Numbered from the stretch's first letter, positions 47,332-60,066 are shown. The stretch is DNA of 64,000 nt from Pseudomonas sp. B21-040 (GCF_024748695.1 NZ_CP087176.1:1047501-1111500), one strand, 5' to 3'. The notes: generated by a model not told the origin, from the letters alone. Numbers and translations are program-made.

Positions 47332-47725
47332 GGGCTTCTCGGCTGAATGAAGAGAGGAGGGCGTGCTCCCCGAAAAAGTGCCAAGTGTACCGCAACCACT
47401 GGTTTTGGCGCGGCATGAAGGGCAAATCCCGGGCGACCGACGGTGCTTATGCGTTTTTTTCCCGATTTAGAGCAATAAAGCTGACCAAATGGGTAGCTAG
47501 AGGCGGATATTTCCCCGTCTCTGTGCTAGTTTTGCCCCGTCTTACGCGAAGTCACTGCGTTAAGCGTGCATTCAGCATTTGTCAGGTCGAACCAAACCCT
47601 GATTTCGGTATCTATAACCCCGATCCAGTGGTTATTGGCCGAGGGTGCCAGATCCAGAAGATCGGGCTCGATGGCTGACACTGCACTCTGCAATCCATAT
47701 GAATTTGATAGGGAAGGAACACTAC
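47332..47725. other. Divergent region between ndpA and the HU gene
   Basis: No gene is supported in these 394 bases. It must hold the ndpA promoter (minus) and the HU promoter (plus). Stretches such as the AT-rich cgatttagagcaataaagc (about 47463) are compatible with promoters, but no exact site can be assigned. GGGAAGGAA (47711-47719) is the HU ribosome site. Confidence 0.4.
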
Positions 47726-48007
47726 ATGGCTCTTACTAAAGACCAACTGATCGCCGACATCGCTGAAGCCATCGACGCGCCAAAAACCACCGCGCGTAAC
47801 GCTCTGGACCAACTGGGCCAAATCGTTGCTGATCAGCTGGAAAACGGCGGCGAAATCACTCTGCCAGGTATCGGCAAACTGAAAGTGACTGAGCGTCCTG
47901 CCCGTACTGGCCGTAACCCTTCGACTGGCGCTGCCATCGAAATCGCTGCCAAGAAAGTTATCAAGCTGGTTGTGGCCAAAGGCCTGACCGACGCTGTTAA
48001 CAAGTAA
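47726..48007 (+). CDS. HU-family DNA-binding protein
   Basis: A 93-residue histone-like protein. It starts MALTKDQLIADIAEAIDAPK, has the HU/IHF signature around GEITLPGIGKLKVTERPARTGRNPSTG near residues 43-69 (with the DNA-intercalating Pro in RNPSTG), and ends in a basic helix. It compacts and bends DNA as a dimer. The 27-codon upstream extension of the open frame is rejected because GGGAAGGAA precedes this ATG. Codon use looks like that of a highly expressed gene. HupN of P. putida is the probable ortholog, but HU and IHF paralogs are similar. Confidence 0.93.
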   Translation: MALTKDQLIADIAEAIDAPKTTARNALDQLGQIVADQLENGGEITLPGIGKLKVTERPARTGRNPSTGAAIEIAAKKVIKLVVAKGLTDAVNK

Positions 48008-48015
48008 GACTTGTT

Positions 48016-48058
48016 AAAAAAAACCGTGCTCCGGAGCAATCCGGGCACGGTTTTTTTG
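48016..48058 (+). terminator. Terminator of the HU gene
   Basis: AAAAAACCGTGC and GCACGGTTTTTTT form a stem interrupted by an inner tccgg/ccgg pair, 9 bases after the stop codon. Confidence 0.92.
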
Positions 48059-48109
48059 TGTCTGCGATTCAGCGACTGACCGGCGGTCAGCCGCTGTTGC
48101 AGTCGCTAA

Positions 48110-49132
48110 TCAGCTTTTACGAGCCCAGCGTTCACGCCACACTTGCTGTTCGGATTTTGTCTGGAAGGTCCAGGCAACGAAGCGGCTTTGCTTTTGTCCT
48201 TGGGACATTTCCACCACCTGGCTTTCCAGGACGCCGGCCTTTTTCAAGGCGGTCTGGATCGCTGGCAGATTTGAAGCCTTCGACACCAGGGTGCTGAACC
48301 ACAGCACTTTGTGTTGGAAATGGGCGCTCTCGGCGATCAATTGCGTGACAAACCGCGCCTCGCCACCTTCGCACCACAGCTCAGCCGATTGTCCGCCGAA
48401 GTTCAGCACCGGCAATTTACGTTTCGGGTCGGCACGGCCCAAGGCGCGCCACTTACGCTCGCTGCCCTTGGTCGCTTCGTCCATCGAGGCGTGGAACGGC
48501 GGGTTGCACATGGTCAGGTCAAAACGTTCGCCCGGCTCCAGCAGGCCCAGCAGAATGTGCTTGGGGTTGGTTTGCTGGCGCAGCTGGATGGCTTTGTTCA
48601 GCCCGTTGGACTGCACGATGGCTTTGGCAGCGGCCACGGCCGTCGGATCGATTTCCGAGCCGAGGAAGTGCCAGCGGTAGTCGCTGTAGCCGATCAACGG
48701 ATAAACGCAGTTGGCGCCCATGCCGATATCGAGCACTTTGACTGGCGCGCCGCGAGGGATTTCACCGTCATTGACGCTGGCCAACAGGTCGGCGAGGAAG
48801 TGCACGTAGTCGGCACGACCCGGAACCGGTGGGCACAGGTAATCAGCCGGGATGTCCCAATGCGCGATGCCATAGAACGACTTGAGCAACGCCCGGTTGA
48901 ACACACGCACCGCATCGGGGCTGGCGAAGTCAATGCTTTCTTTGCCGTACGGGTTGATGATCACGTACTTCGCCAGTTCCGGCGTGGTTTTGATCAGCGC
49001 CGGGAAGTCGTAACGACCCTGATGGCGGTTGCGCGGGTGAAGGCTGGCTTTTTCGCGCGGTTCCACGGCTTTGGCCGGGGTCGCGGTGTCAGGCTTTTTA
49101 CGCGCAGGTCTAGGTGTGCGGGGGGCGTTCAT
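48110..49132 (-). CDS. rlmF: 23S rRNA adenine-1618 N6-methyltransferase RlmF
   Basis: A 340-residue methyltransferase that modifies A1618 of 23S rRNA. After a basic N-terminus rich in Pro and Lys, family landmarks are [16 protein letters not shown], the SAM-binding [15 protein letters not shown] near residue 138, and the catalytic MCNPPFHAS (NPPF) near residue 213. The start MNAPRTPRP is chosen over an upstream in-frame start in REP-near sequence. Length fits the Pseudomonas enzymes. It converges on the HU gene. Confidence 0.95.
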   Translation of the reverse strand: MNAPRTPRPARKKPDTATPAKAVEPREKASLHPRNRHQGRYDFPALIKTTPELAKYVIINPYGKESIDFASPDAVRVFNRALLKSFYGIAHWDIPADYLCPPVPGRADYVHFLADLLASVNDGEIPRGAPVKVLDIGMGANCVYPLIGYSDYRWHFLGSEIDPTAVAAAKAIVQSNGLNKAIQLRQQTNPKHILLGLLEPGERFDLTMCNPPFHASMDEATKGSERKWRALGRADPKRKLPVLNFGGQSAELWCEGGEARFVTQLIAESAHFQHKVLWFSTLVSKASNLPAIQTALKKAGVLESQVVEMSQGQKQSRFVAWTFQTKSEQQVWRERWARKS

Positions 49133-49223
49133 GGGCGAGGTCGATTCGGGTATGGCTAAAAGTGGCGGGTATTGTCCCACATCCAGCTCTTGGGAACGCA
49201 ATATCAGAAGCAACACAGATTCC

Positions 49224-49317
49224 CGTAGGAGCCGAGCTTGCTCGCGATGGCGGACGGTCAGGCTGCATCTATGTCGAATGTTCAGCCGCCATCGCGAGCA
49301 AGCTCGGCTCCTACAGG
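49224..49317. repeat. REP pair between valS and rlmF
   Basis: Inverted arms gtaggagccgagcttgctcg and cgagcaagctcggctcctac enclose about 50 bases in the gap upstream of rlmF. Confidence 0.88.
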
Positions 49318-49350
49318 AATAGTCGTTGTTAGTTATAAAGTGACAGGCAC

Positions 49351-49384
49351 AAAAAAGGGAGGCCGTTGCGGGCCTCCCTTTTTC
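49351..49384. terminator. Terminator after valS
   Basis: AAAAAAGGGAGGCC and GGCCTCCCTTTTT form a tight stem with a 6-base loop, 15 bases beyond the valS stop; A- and T-tracts on both sides allow use in both directions. Confidence 0.9.
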
Positions 49385-49398
49385 ATTGCGATTTGCCG

Positions 49399-52245
49399 TT
49401 ACAGACTGGCAATCCGCGCATGCTGCTCGGCCAACTTGCTCAAAGCCTGTTCGGCTTCAGCCAGTTTGGCGCGCTCCTTGTCGATCACTTCGGCCGGGGC
49501 CTTGTCGACGAAGCCAGCGTTGGACAGCTTGCCGCCGACGCGTTGCACTTCACCTTGCAAACGCTGGATTTCCTTGTCCAGACGCGCCAGTTCCGCACCT
49601 TTGTCGATGAGGCCAGCCATTGGTACCAGCACTTCCATCTCGCCAACCAGTGCCGTGGCAGACAGCGGTGCTTCTTCGCCGGCAGCCAGAACAGTGATCG
49701 ATTCGAGACGCGCCAGTTTCTTCAGCAGGGCATCGTTCTCGGTGAGGCGACGCTGGTCTTCGGTGCTGACATTCTTCAGGAACAATGGCAGCGGCTTGCC
49801 TGGACCAATGTTCATTTCGCCACGGATGTTGCGTGTGCCGAGCATCAAGCCCTTGAGCCATTCGATGTCGTCTTCGGCGGCCTGATCAATGCGCGCTTCG
49901 TTAGCCACTGGCCAAGGTTGCAGCATGATCGTCTTGCCTTCGATACCGGCCAGCGGCGCCAGGCGCTGCCAGATTTCTTCGGTGATGAATGGCATGAACG
50001 GGTGCGCCAGGCGCAACGCAACTTCCAGTACGCGAACCAGGGTGCGACGGGTGCCGCGCTGGCGTTCGACCGGTGCGTTCTCGTCCCACAACACAGGCTT
50101 GGACAGTTCCAGGTACCAGTCGCAATACTGGTTCCAGATGAACTCGTACAAGGCTTGTGCCGCCAGGTCGAAGCGGAACTGATCGAGTTGACGGGTCACT
50201 TCGGCTTCGGTGCGTTGCAACTGCGAAATGATCCAGCGATCCGCCAGGGACAGCTCAAAGGCTTCACCGTTCTGGCCGCAGTCTTCGCCCTTGTCCAGAA
50301 CATAGCGCGCGGCGTTCCAGATCTTGTTGCAGAAGTTGCGATAGCCTTCAACGCGGCCCATATCGAACTTGATGTCACGACCGGTGGACGCCAGCGAGCA
50401 GAAGGTGAAACGCAGGGCGTCGGTGCCATAGCTGGCGATGCCGTCGGCGAACTCCTCGCGGGTCTGCTTCTCGATCTTCTTCGCCAGTTTCGGCTGCATC
50501 ATGCCGGAGGTGCGTTTCTGCACCAGCTCTTCCAGTTCGATACCGTCGATGATGTCCAACGGGTCCAGGACGTTGCCCTTGGATTTGGACATCTTCTGGC
50601 CTTGGCCATCTCGCACCAGACCGTGAACATAAACGGTCTTGAACGGAACCTGTGGTGTGCCGTCTTCGTTTTTCACCAGGTGCATGGTGAGCATGATCAT
50701 CCGGGCAACCCAGAAGAAAATGATGTCGAAGCCCGTCACCAGCACGTCGGTGGAGTGGAATTTCTTCAGGAATTCGGTCTGCTCAGGCCAGCCGAGTGTG
50801 GAGAAGGTCCACAACCCCGAGCTGAACCAGGTGTCGAGAACGTCGTTGTCCTGTTGCAGTACAACGTCCGGACCGAGGTTGTTCTTGGCGCGAACTTCGG
50901 CTTCGTCGCGACCGACGTAGACTTTGCCCGACTCGTCGTACCAGGCCGGAATCCGGTGGCCCCACCACAGTTGACGGCTGATGCACCAATCCTGGATGTC
51001 ACGCATCCACGAGAAGTACATGTTCTCGTACTGTTTTGGCACGAAGGCGATGCGGCCGTCTTCAACGGCGGCGATGGCCGGCTCGGCCAATGGCTTGGTC
51101 GACACGTACCACTGGTCGGTCAGCCACGGCTCGATGATGGTGCCGGAACGGTCGCCTTTCGGCACTTTCAGGGCGTGATCGTTGACGCTGACCAGCAGGC
51201 CTGCAGCGTCGAATGCAGCAACGATTTGCTTGCGCGCTTCGAAACGGTCGAGGCCGACGTATTCGGCCGGGATCTTGCCGTCGATGCTGTCGTTCAGCGT
51301 GCCGTCGAGGTTGAACACCTGGCAGGCCGGCAGTACGGCCGCGTTCTTGTCGAAGATGTTCAGCAGCGGCAGGTTGTGGCGTTTGCCGACTTCGTAGTCG
51401 TTGAAATCGTGGGCCGGGGTGATTTTCACGCAGCCGGTGCCGAATTCAGGGTCGCAGTAATCGTCGGCGATGATCGGAATGCGGCGGCCAACCAGAGGCA
51501 GCTCGACAAATTTGCCGATCAGGGCTTTGTAGCGTTCGTCGTTCGGGTTAACGGCCACGGCGGCGTCGCCGAGCATGGTTTCCGGGCGAGTGGTCGCGAC
51601 GATCAGATAGTCATTGCCTTCCGCGGTTTTTACGCCGTCGGCCAGCGGGTATTTGAGGTTCCACAGGAAACCTTTCTCGTCGTGGTTTTCCACTTCAAGG
51701 TCGGAAATCGCGGTGTGCAGCTTGGTGTCCCAGTTGACCAGACGCTTGCCGCGGTAGATCAAACCGTCTTCGTGCAGGCGTACGAAGGCTTCTTTTACGG
51801 CTTCCGAGAGGCCATCGTCCATGGTGAAGCGCTCACGGCTCCAATCCACGGACGAGCCGAGGCGGCGGATCTGACGGCTGATGTTGCCGCCGGACTGATC
51901 TTTCCACTCCCAGACTTTCTCGAGGAACTTCTCGCGGCCCAGATCGTGACGATTCTGGCCTTGAGCTTCGAGTTGGCGTTCCACCAGCATTTGGGTGGCG
52001 ATACCGGCGTGGTCGGTGCCCGGCTGCCACAGGGTGTTGCGACCCTGCATGCGGCGGAAACGGATCAGGGCGTCCATGATCGCGTTGTTGAAGCCGTGAC
52101 CCATGTGTAGGCTGCCGGTGACGTTCGGCGGCGGGATCATGATGGTGTAGGACTCGCCCGCGCCTTGCGGGGCGAAGTAATTCTCTGACTCCCAGGTGTT
52201 GTACCAGGAAGCTTCAATGGCGTGCGGCTGGTAGGTCTTATCCAT
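49399..52245 (-). CDS. valS: Valyl-tRNA synthetase
   Basis: A 948-residue class I aminoacyl-tRNA synthetase. The HIGH box appears as [14 protein letters not shown] near residue 40 and the KMSKS box as [16 protein letters not shown] near residue 553. The CP1 editing domain spans about 200-400 with [15 protein letters not shown]. The C-terminal coiled-coil arm carries [20 protein letters not shown] and [12 protein letters not shown]. Length is normal. The gene lies after pepA, holC and the small proline-rich gene in the same direction, as in other pseudomonads. Confidence 0.98.
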   Translation of the reverse strand: MDKTYQPHAIEASWYNTWESENYFAPQGAGESYTIMIPPPNVTGSLHMGHGFNNAIMDALIRFRRMQGRNTLWQPGTDHAGIATQMLVERQLEAQGQNRHDLGREKFLEKVWEWKDQSGGNISRQIRRLGSSVDWSRERFTMDDGLSEAVKEAFVRLHEDGLIYRGKRLVNWDTKLHTAISDLEVENHDEKGFLWNLKYPLADGVKTAEGNDYLIVATTRPETMLGDAAVAVNPNDERYKALIGKFVELPLVGRRIPIIADDYCDPEFGTGCVKITPAHDFNDYEVGKRHNLPLLNIFDKNAAVLPACQVFNLDGTLNDSIDGKIPAEYVGLDRFEARKQIVAAFDAAGLLVSVNDHALKVPKGDRSGTIIEPWLTDQWYVSTKPLAEPAIAAVEDGRIAFVPKQYENMYFSWMRDIQDWCISRQLWWGHRIPAWYDESGKVYVGRDEAEVRAKNNLGPDVVLQQDNDVLDTWFSSGLWTFSTLGWPEQTEFLKKFHSTDVLVTGFDIIFFWVARMIMLTMHLVKNEDGTPQVPFKTVYVHGLVRDGQGQKMSKSKGNVLDPLDIIDGIELEELVQKRTSGMMQPKLAKKIEKQTREEFADGIASYGTDALRFTFCSLASTGRDIKFDMGRVEGYRNFCNKIWNAARYVLDKGEDCGQNGEAFELSLADRWIISQLQRTEAEVTRQLDQFRFDLAAQALYEFIWNQYCDWYLELSKPVLWDENAPVERQRGTRRTLVRVLEVALRLAHPFMPFITEEIWQRLAPLAGIEGKTIMLQPWPVANEARIDQAAEDDIEWLKGLMLGTRNIRGEMNIGPGKPLPLFLKNVSTEDQRRLTENDALLKKLARLESITVLAAGEEAPLSATALVGEMEVLVPMAGLIDKGAELARLDKEIQRLQGEVQRVGGKLSNAGFVDKAPAEVIDKERAKLAEAEQALSKLAEQHARIASL

Positions 52246-52369
52246 GCGCGGCGGGACCCTATTGGCATTTATTCAGGAAAAGCCGGCAAGTATAGCGGGG
52301 CAAGGGGCAGAGGGCGAGCAGGTGCGGACAGGGCGCTGTATCAAATACAGCGCTGATCTACTGTGGGAG

Positions 52370-52759
52370 TTATTCGTACTGGCTCAGCAACCGTTCCATC
52401 CGCGCATCCAGCCGGCGTTTGATTTCGGTTTCGATGTGCGGGGCGAAGTCGTCGATCACGTCCTGCATGATCAACAGCGCGGCAGCGCGCAATTCGCTGT
52501 CCAGATGCAGCAGGGCGTCGGGACCTTTACTCGGGGGCGGTGATGGTTGCGCGGCTGCGGCTGGCGGTGAAGGGGGTTCGACGGGCTGTGGCGCGTTGTC
52601 GACAGATTCGAACAACATGGGAATCTGCTCCTGGTCACCGTCAACGACCGTGTCGGTCAGCAGCGGTGGTTGCAGGTTGTCATCGCCGAGCAGTTGGCGG
52701 ATCGACTCGAGGTCGTCCAGCAGGTGCGCGGACTGTTGTTGCGGTTTCGGAGTGTCCAT
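52370..52759 (-). CDS. Conserved small proline-rich protein between holC and valS
   Basis: A 129-residue protein with no signal or membrane segment. The first half is acidic (LLDDLESIRQLLGDDN), the middle is Pro/Ala-rich (PPSPPAAAAQPSPPPSKGP) and probably disordered, and the C-terminal 50 residues are helical (LLIMQDVIDDFAPHIETEIKRRLDARMERLL). I do not recognise a function. It lies 8 bases after holC, so it is likely cotranscribed and occurs at this place in other Pseudomonas by memory of gene order. DNA-polymerase names given to it in some genomes are not supported by the sequence. Confidence 0.75.
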   Translation of the reverse strand: MDTPKPQQQSAHLLDDLESIRQLLGDDNLQPPLLTDTVVDGDQEQIPMLFESVDNAPQPVEPPSPPAAAAQPSPPPSKGPDALLHLDSELRAAALLIMQDVIDDFAPHIETEIKRRLDARMERLLSQYE

Positions 52760-52767
52760 CGGAATGC

Positions 52768-53196
52768 TCAGAGTCGCTGTAAACGGTGGTCTTGCAGAGG
52801 ATAGCCCTGTTCGCGGTAGAAACGGAAACTCTCCCGCGCAGCCGCACGAATCATCGGCTCTTCCACCACCACTTCCGCCACGCGGGCGAATTTGTTGGCG
52901 AATGCCGGCACTTTCAGGTCGAGATTGACCAGTAGATCCTGGTGCTGACCGCAGTCATCGCCAAGCCCCAGCACAATCAAGCTCTGCGGTTCGCTTTCGG
53001 CAGGACCATGAGGCACGAAGCTTTCGCCCTTGAACGCCCACAAACGTGCATCGAGCTCCTCGCGCTGGGCGGCATCGCTGCAGTGCAAGTAAATGCGGTG
53101 GCCCATGCGCCAGGCTTTTTCGGTGAGCTTGCAGGCGAAATCCAGCCGAGCCGAAGGATCGGCGCTGGGCAGGATATAGAAGTCGACTTTGGTCAT
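52768..53196 (-). CDS. holC: DNA polymerase III chi subunit HolC
   Basis: A 142-residue protein that joins the clamp loader (via psi) to single-stranded-DNA-binding protein. It begins MTKVDFYILPSADPSARLDFAC, with KAWRMGHRIYLHCSD near residue 28, LDARLWAFKGESFVPHG near residue 49 and the C-terminal RESFRFYREQGYPLQDHRL. These features and the pepA-holC-valS order identify it. It starts 60 bases after the pepA stop. Confidence 0.95.
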   Translation of the reverse strand: MTKVDFYILPSADPSARLDFACKLTEKAWRMGHRIYLHCSDAAQREELDARLWAFKGESFVPHGPAESEPQSLIVLGLGDDCGQHQDLLVNLDLKVPAFANKFARVAEVVVEEPMIRAAARESFRFYREQGYPLQDHRLQRL

Positions 53197-53256
53197 TGCG
53201 GTTCCTGAGCCTTGACCGGCGTCACCCTAAAGTGACGCCGTTCAGGGTCATCGGTT

Positions 53257-55054
<1,798 letters not shown>

Positions 55055-56173
55055 TTGATTGTCTTCCGTTATCTATCCCGCGAAGTCCTGTTGACCTTGA
55101 GCGCCGTCAGCGCCGTGCTGCTGGTCATCATCATGAGCGGTCGCTTTATCAAATACCTTGCCCAGGCGGCCGCTGGCCTGCTGGATCCCGGCTCCCTGTT
55201 CCTGATCATGGGGTTCCGTCTGCCAGGCTTCCTGCAGTTGATCCTGCCTCTGGGCCTGTTTCTCGGGATCCTGCTGTCGTACGGTCGCCTGTACCTTGAA
55301 AGCGAAATGACGGTGTTGTCGGCAACCGGTATGAGTCAGCAGCGTCTGCTCGCCATGACGCTGTTTCCGGCCACGCTGGTTGCGCTGGTGGTGGCGTGGT
55401 TGAGCCTGGGCCTGGCGCCACAAGGTGCCAATCAGTTCCAGTTGTTGCTGAACAAGCAGGACGCCCTGACCGAGTTCGACACCCTCGAGCCGGGTCGCTT
55501 CCAGGCCCTGCGTGACGGAACTCGCGTGACCTACACCGAAACGCTGACGGATGACCGCGTCAAACTGGGCGGCGTGTTTATTTCGCAAAAAAACACCAGC
55601 TCTGACCAGAAGGATCGCGGGATTTCCGTGCTGGTGGCCGAAAGGGGCCGTCAGGAAATCCGCCCGGACGGCAACCGCTACCTGATTCTCGACAACGGTT
55701 ATCGCTACGACGGTAATCCGGGGCAGGCCGACTATCGTGCGATCAAATACGACGAGTACGGCGTGTTGCTGCCAAAACCGGACGTCAGCGACGAAGTGAC
55801 CGACCGTGATGCAATGTCTACCCGTTCATTGATCGGCAGCGACGACACTCGCTTGCGCGCTGAACTGCAATGGCGGCTGTCCCTGCCGTTGCTGGTTTTC
55901 ATCGTGACCCTGATGGCGGTGCCGTTGGCGCGAGTCAATCCGCGCCAGGGTCGCTTCCTCAAGTTGCTGCCGGCGATTCTTCTTTATATGGCTTACCTGA
56001 CCATCCTGATTGCCGCTCGCGGTGCTCTTGATAAGGGCAAGATTCCGCCTGCCCTGGGGTTGTGGTGGGTTCACGGGTTGTTCCTGATCATTGGTCTCGG
56101 ATTGCTGTACTGGGAGCCGTTGCGCTTGAAAATGGCGAGTCGCCGCAGCGCGTTGGAGGTGGCTCGTGGTTAA
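55055..56173 (+). CDS. lptF: LPS export ABC transporter permease LptF
   Basis: A 372-residue inner-membrane permease of the LptB2FG complex, which extracts lipopolysaccharide from the inner membrane. It begins MIVFRYLSREVLLTLSAVSA with the first helix at residues 12-32, has GFRLPGFLQLILPLGLFLGI and MTVLSATGMSQQRLL (the coupling helix), a periplasmic beta-jellyroll, and C-terminal helices. TTG at 55055 is preferred: GGAG lies 8 bases upstream. A GTG at 55046 is also in frame. It overlaps lptG by 8 bases. Confidence 0.95.
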   Translation: MIVFRYLSREVLLTLSAVSAVLLVIIMSGRFIKYLAQAAAGLLDPGSLFLIMGFRLPGFLQLILPLGLFLGILLSYGRLYLESEMTVLSATGMSQQRLLAMTLFPATLVALVVAWLSLGLAPQGANQFQLLLNKQDALTEFDTLEPGRFQALRDGTRVTYTETLTDDRVKLGGVFISQKNTSSDQKDRGISVLVAERGRQEIRPDGNRYLILDNGYRYDGNPGQADYRAIKYDEYGVLLPKPDVSDEVTDRDAMSTRSLIGSDDTRLRAELQWRLSLPLLVFIVTLMAVPLARVNPRQGRFLKLLPAILLYMAYLTILIAARGALDKGKIPPALGLWWVHGLFLIIGLGLLYWEPLRLKMASRRSALEVARG

Positions 56174-57227
56174 GCTCGATCGCTACATCGGTAGCAGCGT
56201 GTTTGTGGCCATTCTGGCCGTGCTTGGGATCATTCTTGGCCTGGCGACGCTCTTCGCCTTCATCGATGAGATGGGGGAAATCAGCGATACCTACACCTTG
56301 CTTGATGCGGCCAGCTACGTCTTTCTAACGGCGCCGCGCCGTCTTTACGACATGTTGCCAATGGCCGCGCTGATCGGATGTCTGATTGGTCTGGGCAGCC
56401 TGGCCAGCAACAGTGAACTGACCATCATGCGCGCCGCAGGCGTATCGATCGGCCGTATCGTCTGGGCGGTCATGAGGCCGATGCTGATCCTGATGGCAGT
56501 CGGTGTACTGATCGGCGAATACGTCGCGCCGGCCACCGAAGTGACGGCTCAGGCCAATCGCTCGCTGGCTCAAGGCAGCGGCGATGCGCAAAGCGCCAAG
56601 CACGGCTTGTGGCATCGCCAGGGTGAGGAGTTCATTCACGTCAACTCCGTGCAGCCCAACGGCCTGCTGTATGGCGTGACGCGGTATCGCTTTGATAACG
56701 AGCGGCGCATGCTGTCATCCAGCTTCGCCAAGCGTGCCGAGTTCGACAAGGATCACTGGCAGCTATCCGACATCACGACCACGGTGTTCCATGAAAAGAG
56801 CACCGAAGTGGTGACGACGCCGGTCGAGCGCTGGGAAATCGCCCTGAGCCCGCAATTGTTGGATACCGTGGTCATGGCACCAGAGTCGCTGTCGATCTCC
56901 GGCCTGTGGGGTTACATCCACTACCTGGCAGACCAGGGGTTGAGCAACGGCCGTTACTGGCTGGCGTTTTGGGTCAAGGTATTGCAGCCGTTGGTCACCG
57001 CCGCGCTCGTCCTGATGGCGATCTCATTCATCTTCGGTCCTTTGCGCTCGGTGACCCTCGGTCAGCGAGTATTCACCGGCGTACTGGTGGGGTTCACCTT
57101 CCGTATCGTCCAGGATTTGCTGGGGCCTTCGAGCCTGGTGTTCGGTTTCTCGCCGCTGTTTGCGGTGCTGATCCCGGCCGGTGTCTGTGCCCTGGCCGGT
57201 GTCTGGCTGTTGCGCCGAGCCGGTTGA
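56166..57227 (+). CDS. lptG: LPS export ABC transporter permease LptG
   Basis: A 353-residue partner of LptF. It begins MVKLDRYIGSSVFVAILAVL with GTG, carries the first helix at residues 12-36, MLPMAALIGCLIGLGSLASNSELTIMRAAGVS with the coupling helix, a periplasmic jellyroll and the C-terminal LVGFTFRIVQDLLGPSSLVF. The coding overlap with lptF supports translational coupling. A terminator follows, so lptFG is a two-gene unit. Confidence 0.96.
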   Translation: MVKLDRYIGSSVFVAILAVLGIILGLATLFAFIDEMGEISDTYTLLDAASYVFLTAPRRLYDMLPMAALIGCLIGLGSLASNSELTIMRAAGVSIGRIVWAVMRPMLILMAVGVLIGEYVAPATEVTAQANRSLAQGSGDAQSAKHGLWHRQGEEFIHVNSVQPNGLLYGVTRYRFDNERRMLSSSFAKRAEFDKDHWQLSDITTTVFHEKSTEVVTTPVERWEIALSPQLLDTVVMAPESLSISGLWGYIHYLADQGLSNGRYWLAFWVKVLQPLVTAALVLMAISFIFGPLRSVTLGQRVFTGVLVGFTFRIVQDLLGPSSLVFGFSPLFAVLIPAGVCALAGVWLLRRAG

Positions 57228-57258
57228 TTACGGGCTTCTCCTGTCGTTGCCTGCCATG

Positions 57259-57295
57259 AAGAAACGCCCCTGTCGCAAGACCGGGGCGTTTTTGT
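57259..57295 (+). terminator. Terminator of lptFG
   Basis: AAACGCCCC and GGGGCGTTT form a stem with an 11-13-base loop and a T-run, about 34 bases after the lptG stop. Confidence 0.9.
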
Positions 57296-57399
57296 ACCCG
57301 CCGTCTGACCTGTGAACGTGACGCTTGCACCGCGGATCAGGTACAATTCCCGGCTATTTTTCGGCGGGCTATGCCTGCAGCCTTTTTGAGTGTTGATCC

Positions 57400-59199
57400 G
57401 TGAGTGATTTGAGTCATATCCGCAATTTCTCCATCATCGCCCACATTGACCATGGCAAGTCGACGCTGGCCGACCGCTTCATTCAAATGTGCGGTGGCCT
57501 TGCCGAGCGCGAAATGGAGGCCCAGGTGCTGGACTCCATGGACCTGGAACGTGAACGCGGGATCACCATCAAGGCCCATAGCGTCACCCTTTATTACACC
57601 GCACGCGATGGCATCAAGTATCAGCTGAACTTCATTGACACCCCCGGCCACGTTGACTTCACCTACGAAGTCAGCCGGTCGCTGGCGGCCTGTGAAGGTG
57701 CATTGCTGGTGGTCGATGCCGGTCAGGGCGTTGAAGCGCAGTCGGTTGCCAACTGCTACACGGCGATCGAGCAGGGCCTGGAAGTCATGCCAGTCCTGAA
57801 CAAGATCGACCTGCCGCAGGCCGATCCGGATCGCGTTAAAGAAGAAATCGAAAAAATCATTGGCATCGACGCTACCGATGCGGTCGAGTGCTCGGCCAAG
57901 ACCGGTCTGGGCGTCGACGAAGTGCTCGAGCGTCTGGTCGCCACCATTCCTGCACCGACTGGCAACTACGAAGATCCGCTGCAAGCGTTGATCATCGATT
58001 CCTGGTTCGACAACTACCTGGGCGTTGTTTCCCTGGTACGCGTGCGCCACGGGCGTGTGAAGAAGGGCGACAAGATCCTGGTCAAATCCACCGGCAAGAT
58101 CCACCTGGTGGACAGCGTCGGTGTATTCAACCCGAAACACACCCCTACCGTTGACCTGAAGGCCGGTGAAGTGGGCTTCATCATCGCCAGCATCAAGGAC
58201 ATTCACGGCGCGCCAGTGGGCGACACCCTGACCTTGAGCTCGACGCCGGACGTTGATGTACTGCCAGGCTTCAAACGTATCCAGCCGCAGGTTTACGCCG
58301 GTCTGTTCCCGGTCAGCTCCGACGACTTCGAAGATTTCCGTGAAGCCCTGCAAAAGCTCACGCTCAACGACTCATCGCTGCAGTACACCCCGGAAAGTTC
58401 TGATGCCCTGGGCTTCGGTTTCCGTTGCGGGTTCCTCGGCATGCTGCACATGGAAATCATCCAGGAGCGCCTGGAGCGCGAGTACAACCTGGACCTGATC
58501 ACCACGGCGCCGACGGTAATCTTCGAGCTGCTGCTCAAGACCGGCGAGACGATCTACGTCGATAACCCGTCGAAACTCCCGGACCTGTCCTCGATTGAAG
58601 ACATGCGCGAACCGATCGTGCGGGCCAATATTCTTGTGCCGCAAGAGCACCTGGGCAACGTCATTACCCTGTGCATCGAGAAACGCGGCGTACAGGTCGA
58701 CATGCTGTTCCTCGGCTCCCAGGTACAAGTGACCTACGACCTGCCGATGAACGAAGTGGTGCTGGACTTCTTCGACCGTCTGAAGTCCACCAGTCGCGGC
58801 TATGCTTCGCTGGACTACCATTTCGATCGTTATCAATCGGCCAGCCTGGTGAAACTGGATGTGCTGATCAACGGTGACAAGGTCGACGCCCTGGCGCTGA
58901 TCGTGCACCGTGACAACTCGCACTACAAAGGTCGCCAGTTGACCGAGAAGATGAAGGAACTGATTCCTCGGCAGATGTTCGACGTGGCAATCCAGGCCGC
59001 CATTGGCGGGCAGATTGTGGCGCGGACAACCGTCAAGGCGCTGAGAAAGAACGTATTGGCCAAATGCTACGGTGGTGACGTCAGCCGTAAGAAAAAGCTG
59101 CTGGAAAAGCAAAAGGCCGGTAAAAAACGCATGAAGCAAGTCGGCAACGTGGAAATTCCACAAGAAGCCTTCCTTGCAGTGCTCAGGTTGGATAGTTAG
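57400..59199 (+). CDS. lepA: Elongation factor 4 (LepA)
   Basis: A 599-residue translational GTPase that acts on stalled or back-translocating ribosomes and in subunit assembly. G-motifs are visible: [13 protein letters not shown] near residue 13, [25 protein letters not shown] and SAKTGLG. The LepA C-terminal domain is present ([20 protein letters not shown] and [18 protein letters not shown]). GTG is the start. lepB begins 5 bases after its stop, as usual for the lepAB operon. Confidence 0.98.
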   Translation: MSDLSHIRNFSIIAHIDHGKSTLADRFIQMCGGLAEREMEAQVLDSMDLERERGITIKAHSVTLYYTARDGIKYQLNFIDTPGHVDFTYEVSRSLAACEGALLVVDAGQGVEAQSVANCYTAIEQGLEVMPVLNKIDLPQADPDRVKEEIEKIIGIDATDAVECSAKTGLGVDEVLERLVATIPAPTGNYEDPLQALIIDSWFDNYLGVVSLVRVRHGRVKKGDKILVKSTGKIHLVDSVGVFNPKHTPTVDLKAGEVGFIIASIKDIHGAPVGDTLTLSSTPDVDVLPGFKRIQPQVYAGLFPVSSDDFEDFREALQKLTLNDSSLQYTPESSDALGFGFRCGFLGMLHMEIIQERLEREYNLDLITTAPTVIFELLLKTGETIYVDNPSKLPDLSSIEDMREPIVRANILVPQEHLGNVITLCIEKRGVQVDMLFLGSQVQVTYDLPMNEVVLDFFDRLKSTSRGYASLDYHFDRYQSASLVKLDVLINGDKVDALALIVHRDNSHYKGRQLTEKMKELIPRQMFDVAIQAAIGGQIVARTTVKALRKNVLAKCYGGDVSRKKKLLEKQKAGKKRMKQVGNVEIPQEAFLAVLRLDS

Positions 59200-59204
59200 G
59201 TCCT

Positions 59205-60059
59205 ATGTCACTAAATTTCCCGCTGTTGCTGGTCATCGCCGTGTTCGTCTGCGGCTTGTTGGCGTTGCTCGATATGGTTTTGCTGGCCCCGCGTCGGCGT
59301 GCCGCCATTGCCTCCTATCAGGGTAGCGTCAGCCAGCCTGATGTGCAGGTGGTCGAGAAACTGAACAAAGAGCCGATGCTGGTCGAATACGGCAAGTCGT
59401 TCTTCCCGGTGTTGTTCATCGTGCTGGTCCTGCGTTCGTTTCTGGTGGAGCCGTTCCAGATTCCTTCCGGCTCGATGAAACCGACCCTGGACGTTGGCGA
59501 CTTCATTCTGGTGAACAAGTTTTCTTACGGGATCCGCCTGCCGGTGATCGACAAGAAAGTCATCGAAGTCGGTGATCCACAGCGCGGCGATGTGATGGTG
59601 TTCCGTTACCCGAGCGATCCGAACGTCAACTACATCAAGCGTGTAGTGGGCCTGCCGGGTGACAAGATTCGCTACACTGCTGACAAGCGTCTGTTCGTCA
59701 ACGGCGAATCGATTGCCGAACAAATGGTCGGCTCCGAGCCGGGAACGCTGGGTAGCGCTGAGCTCTATAAGGAAAAACTCGGCGTTGCCGAGCACCTGAT
59801 CCGCAAGGAAATGAGCCGCTATCGCGCAACACCGGACCATTCGTGGACCGTGCCTGCCGGGCACTACTTCATGATGGGTGACAACCGCGACAACTCCAAT
59901 GACAGTCGCTATTGGGATGACCCAACTATTCCCAAGGATCTGCTGGGCATGGTTCCCGACAAGAATATCGTCGGCAAGGCCTTCGCAGTCTGGATGAGCT
60001 GGCCGGAACCTAAACTCAGTCACCTGCCGAATTTTTCGCGGGTTGGCCTGATCAAGTAA
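59205..60059 (+). CDS. lepB: Signal peptidase I (LepB)
   Basis: A 284-residue inner-membrane serine protease that removes signal peptides. Two N-terminal transmembrane helices (about 4-23 and 63-80) precede the periplasmic catalytic domain. The catalytic serine is S90 in QIPSGSMKPTL and the general base K145 in NYIKRVVGLPGD, the same numbers as in E. coli. GDNRDNSNDSRYWD near residue 226 is the final signature. A hairpin follows within 10 bases. Confidence 0.97.
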   Translation: MSLNFPLLLVIAVFVCGLLALLDMVLLAPRRRAAIASYQGSVSQPDVQVVEKLNKEPMLVEYGKSFFPVLFIVLVLRSFLVEPFQIPSGSMKPTLDVGDFILVNKFSYGIRLPVIDKKVIEVGDPQRGDVMVFRYPSDPNVNYIKRVVGLPGDKIRYTADKRLFVNGESIAEQMVGSEPGTLGSAELYKEKLGVAEHLIRKEMSRYRATPDHSWTVPAGHYFMMGDNRDNSNDSRYWDDPTIPKDLLGMVPDKNIVGKAFAVWMSWPEPKLSHLPNFSRVGLIK

Positions 60060-60066
60060 TCACACA

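Noticed and set aside
49366..52110. A 914-codon open frame on the plus strand
   Set aside because: It lies fully antisense to valS, which has clear synthetase motifs. Its composition, rich in Val, Asp, Gly and His, is the usual shadow of a GC-rich gene.
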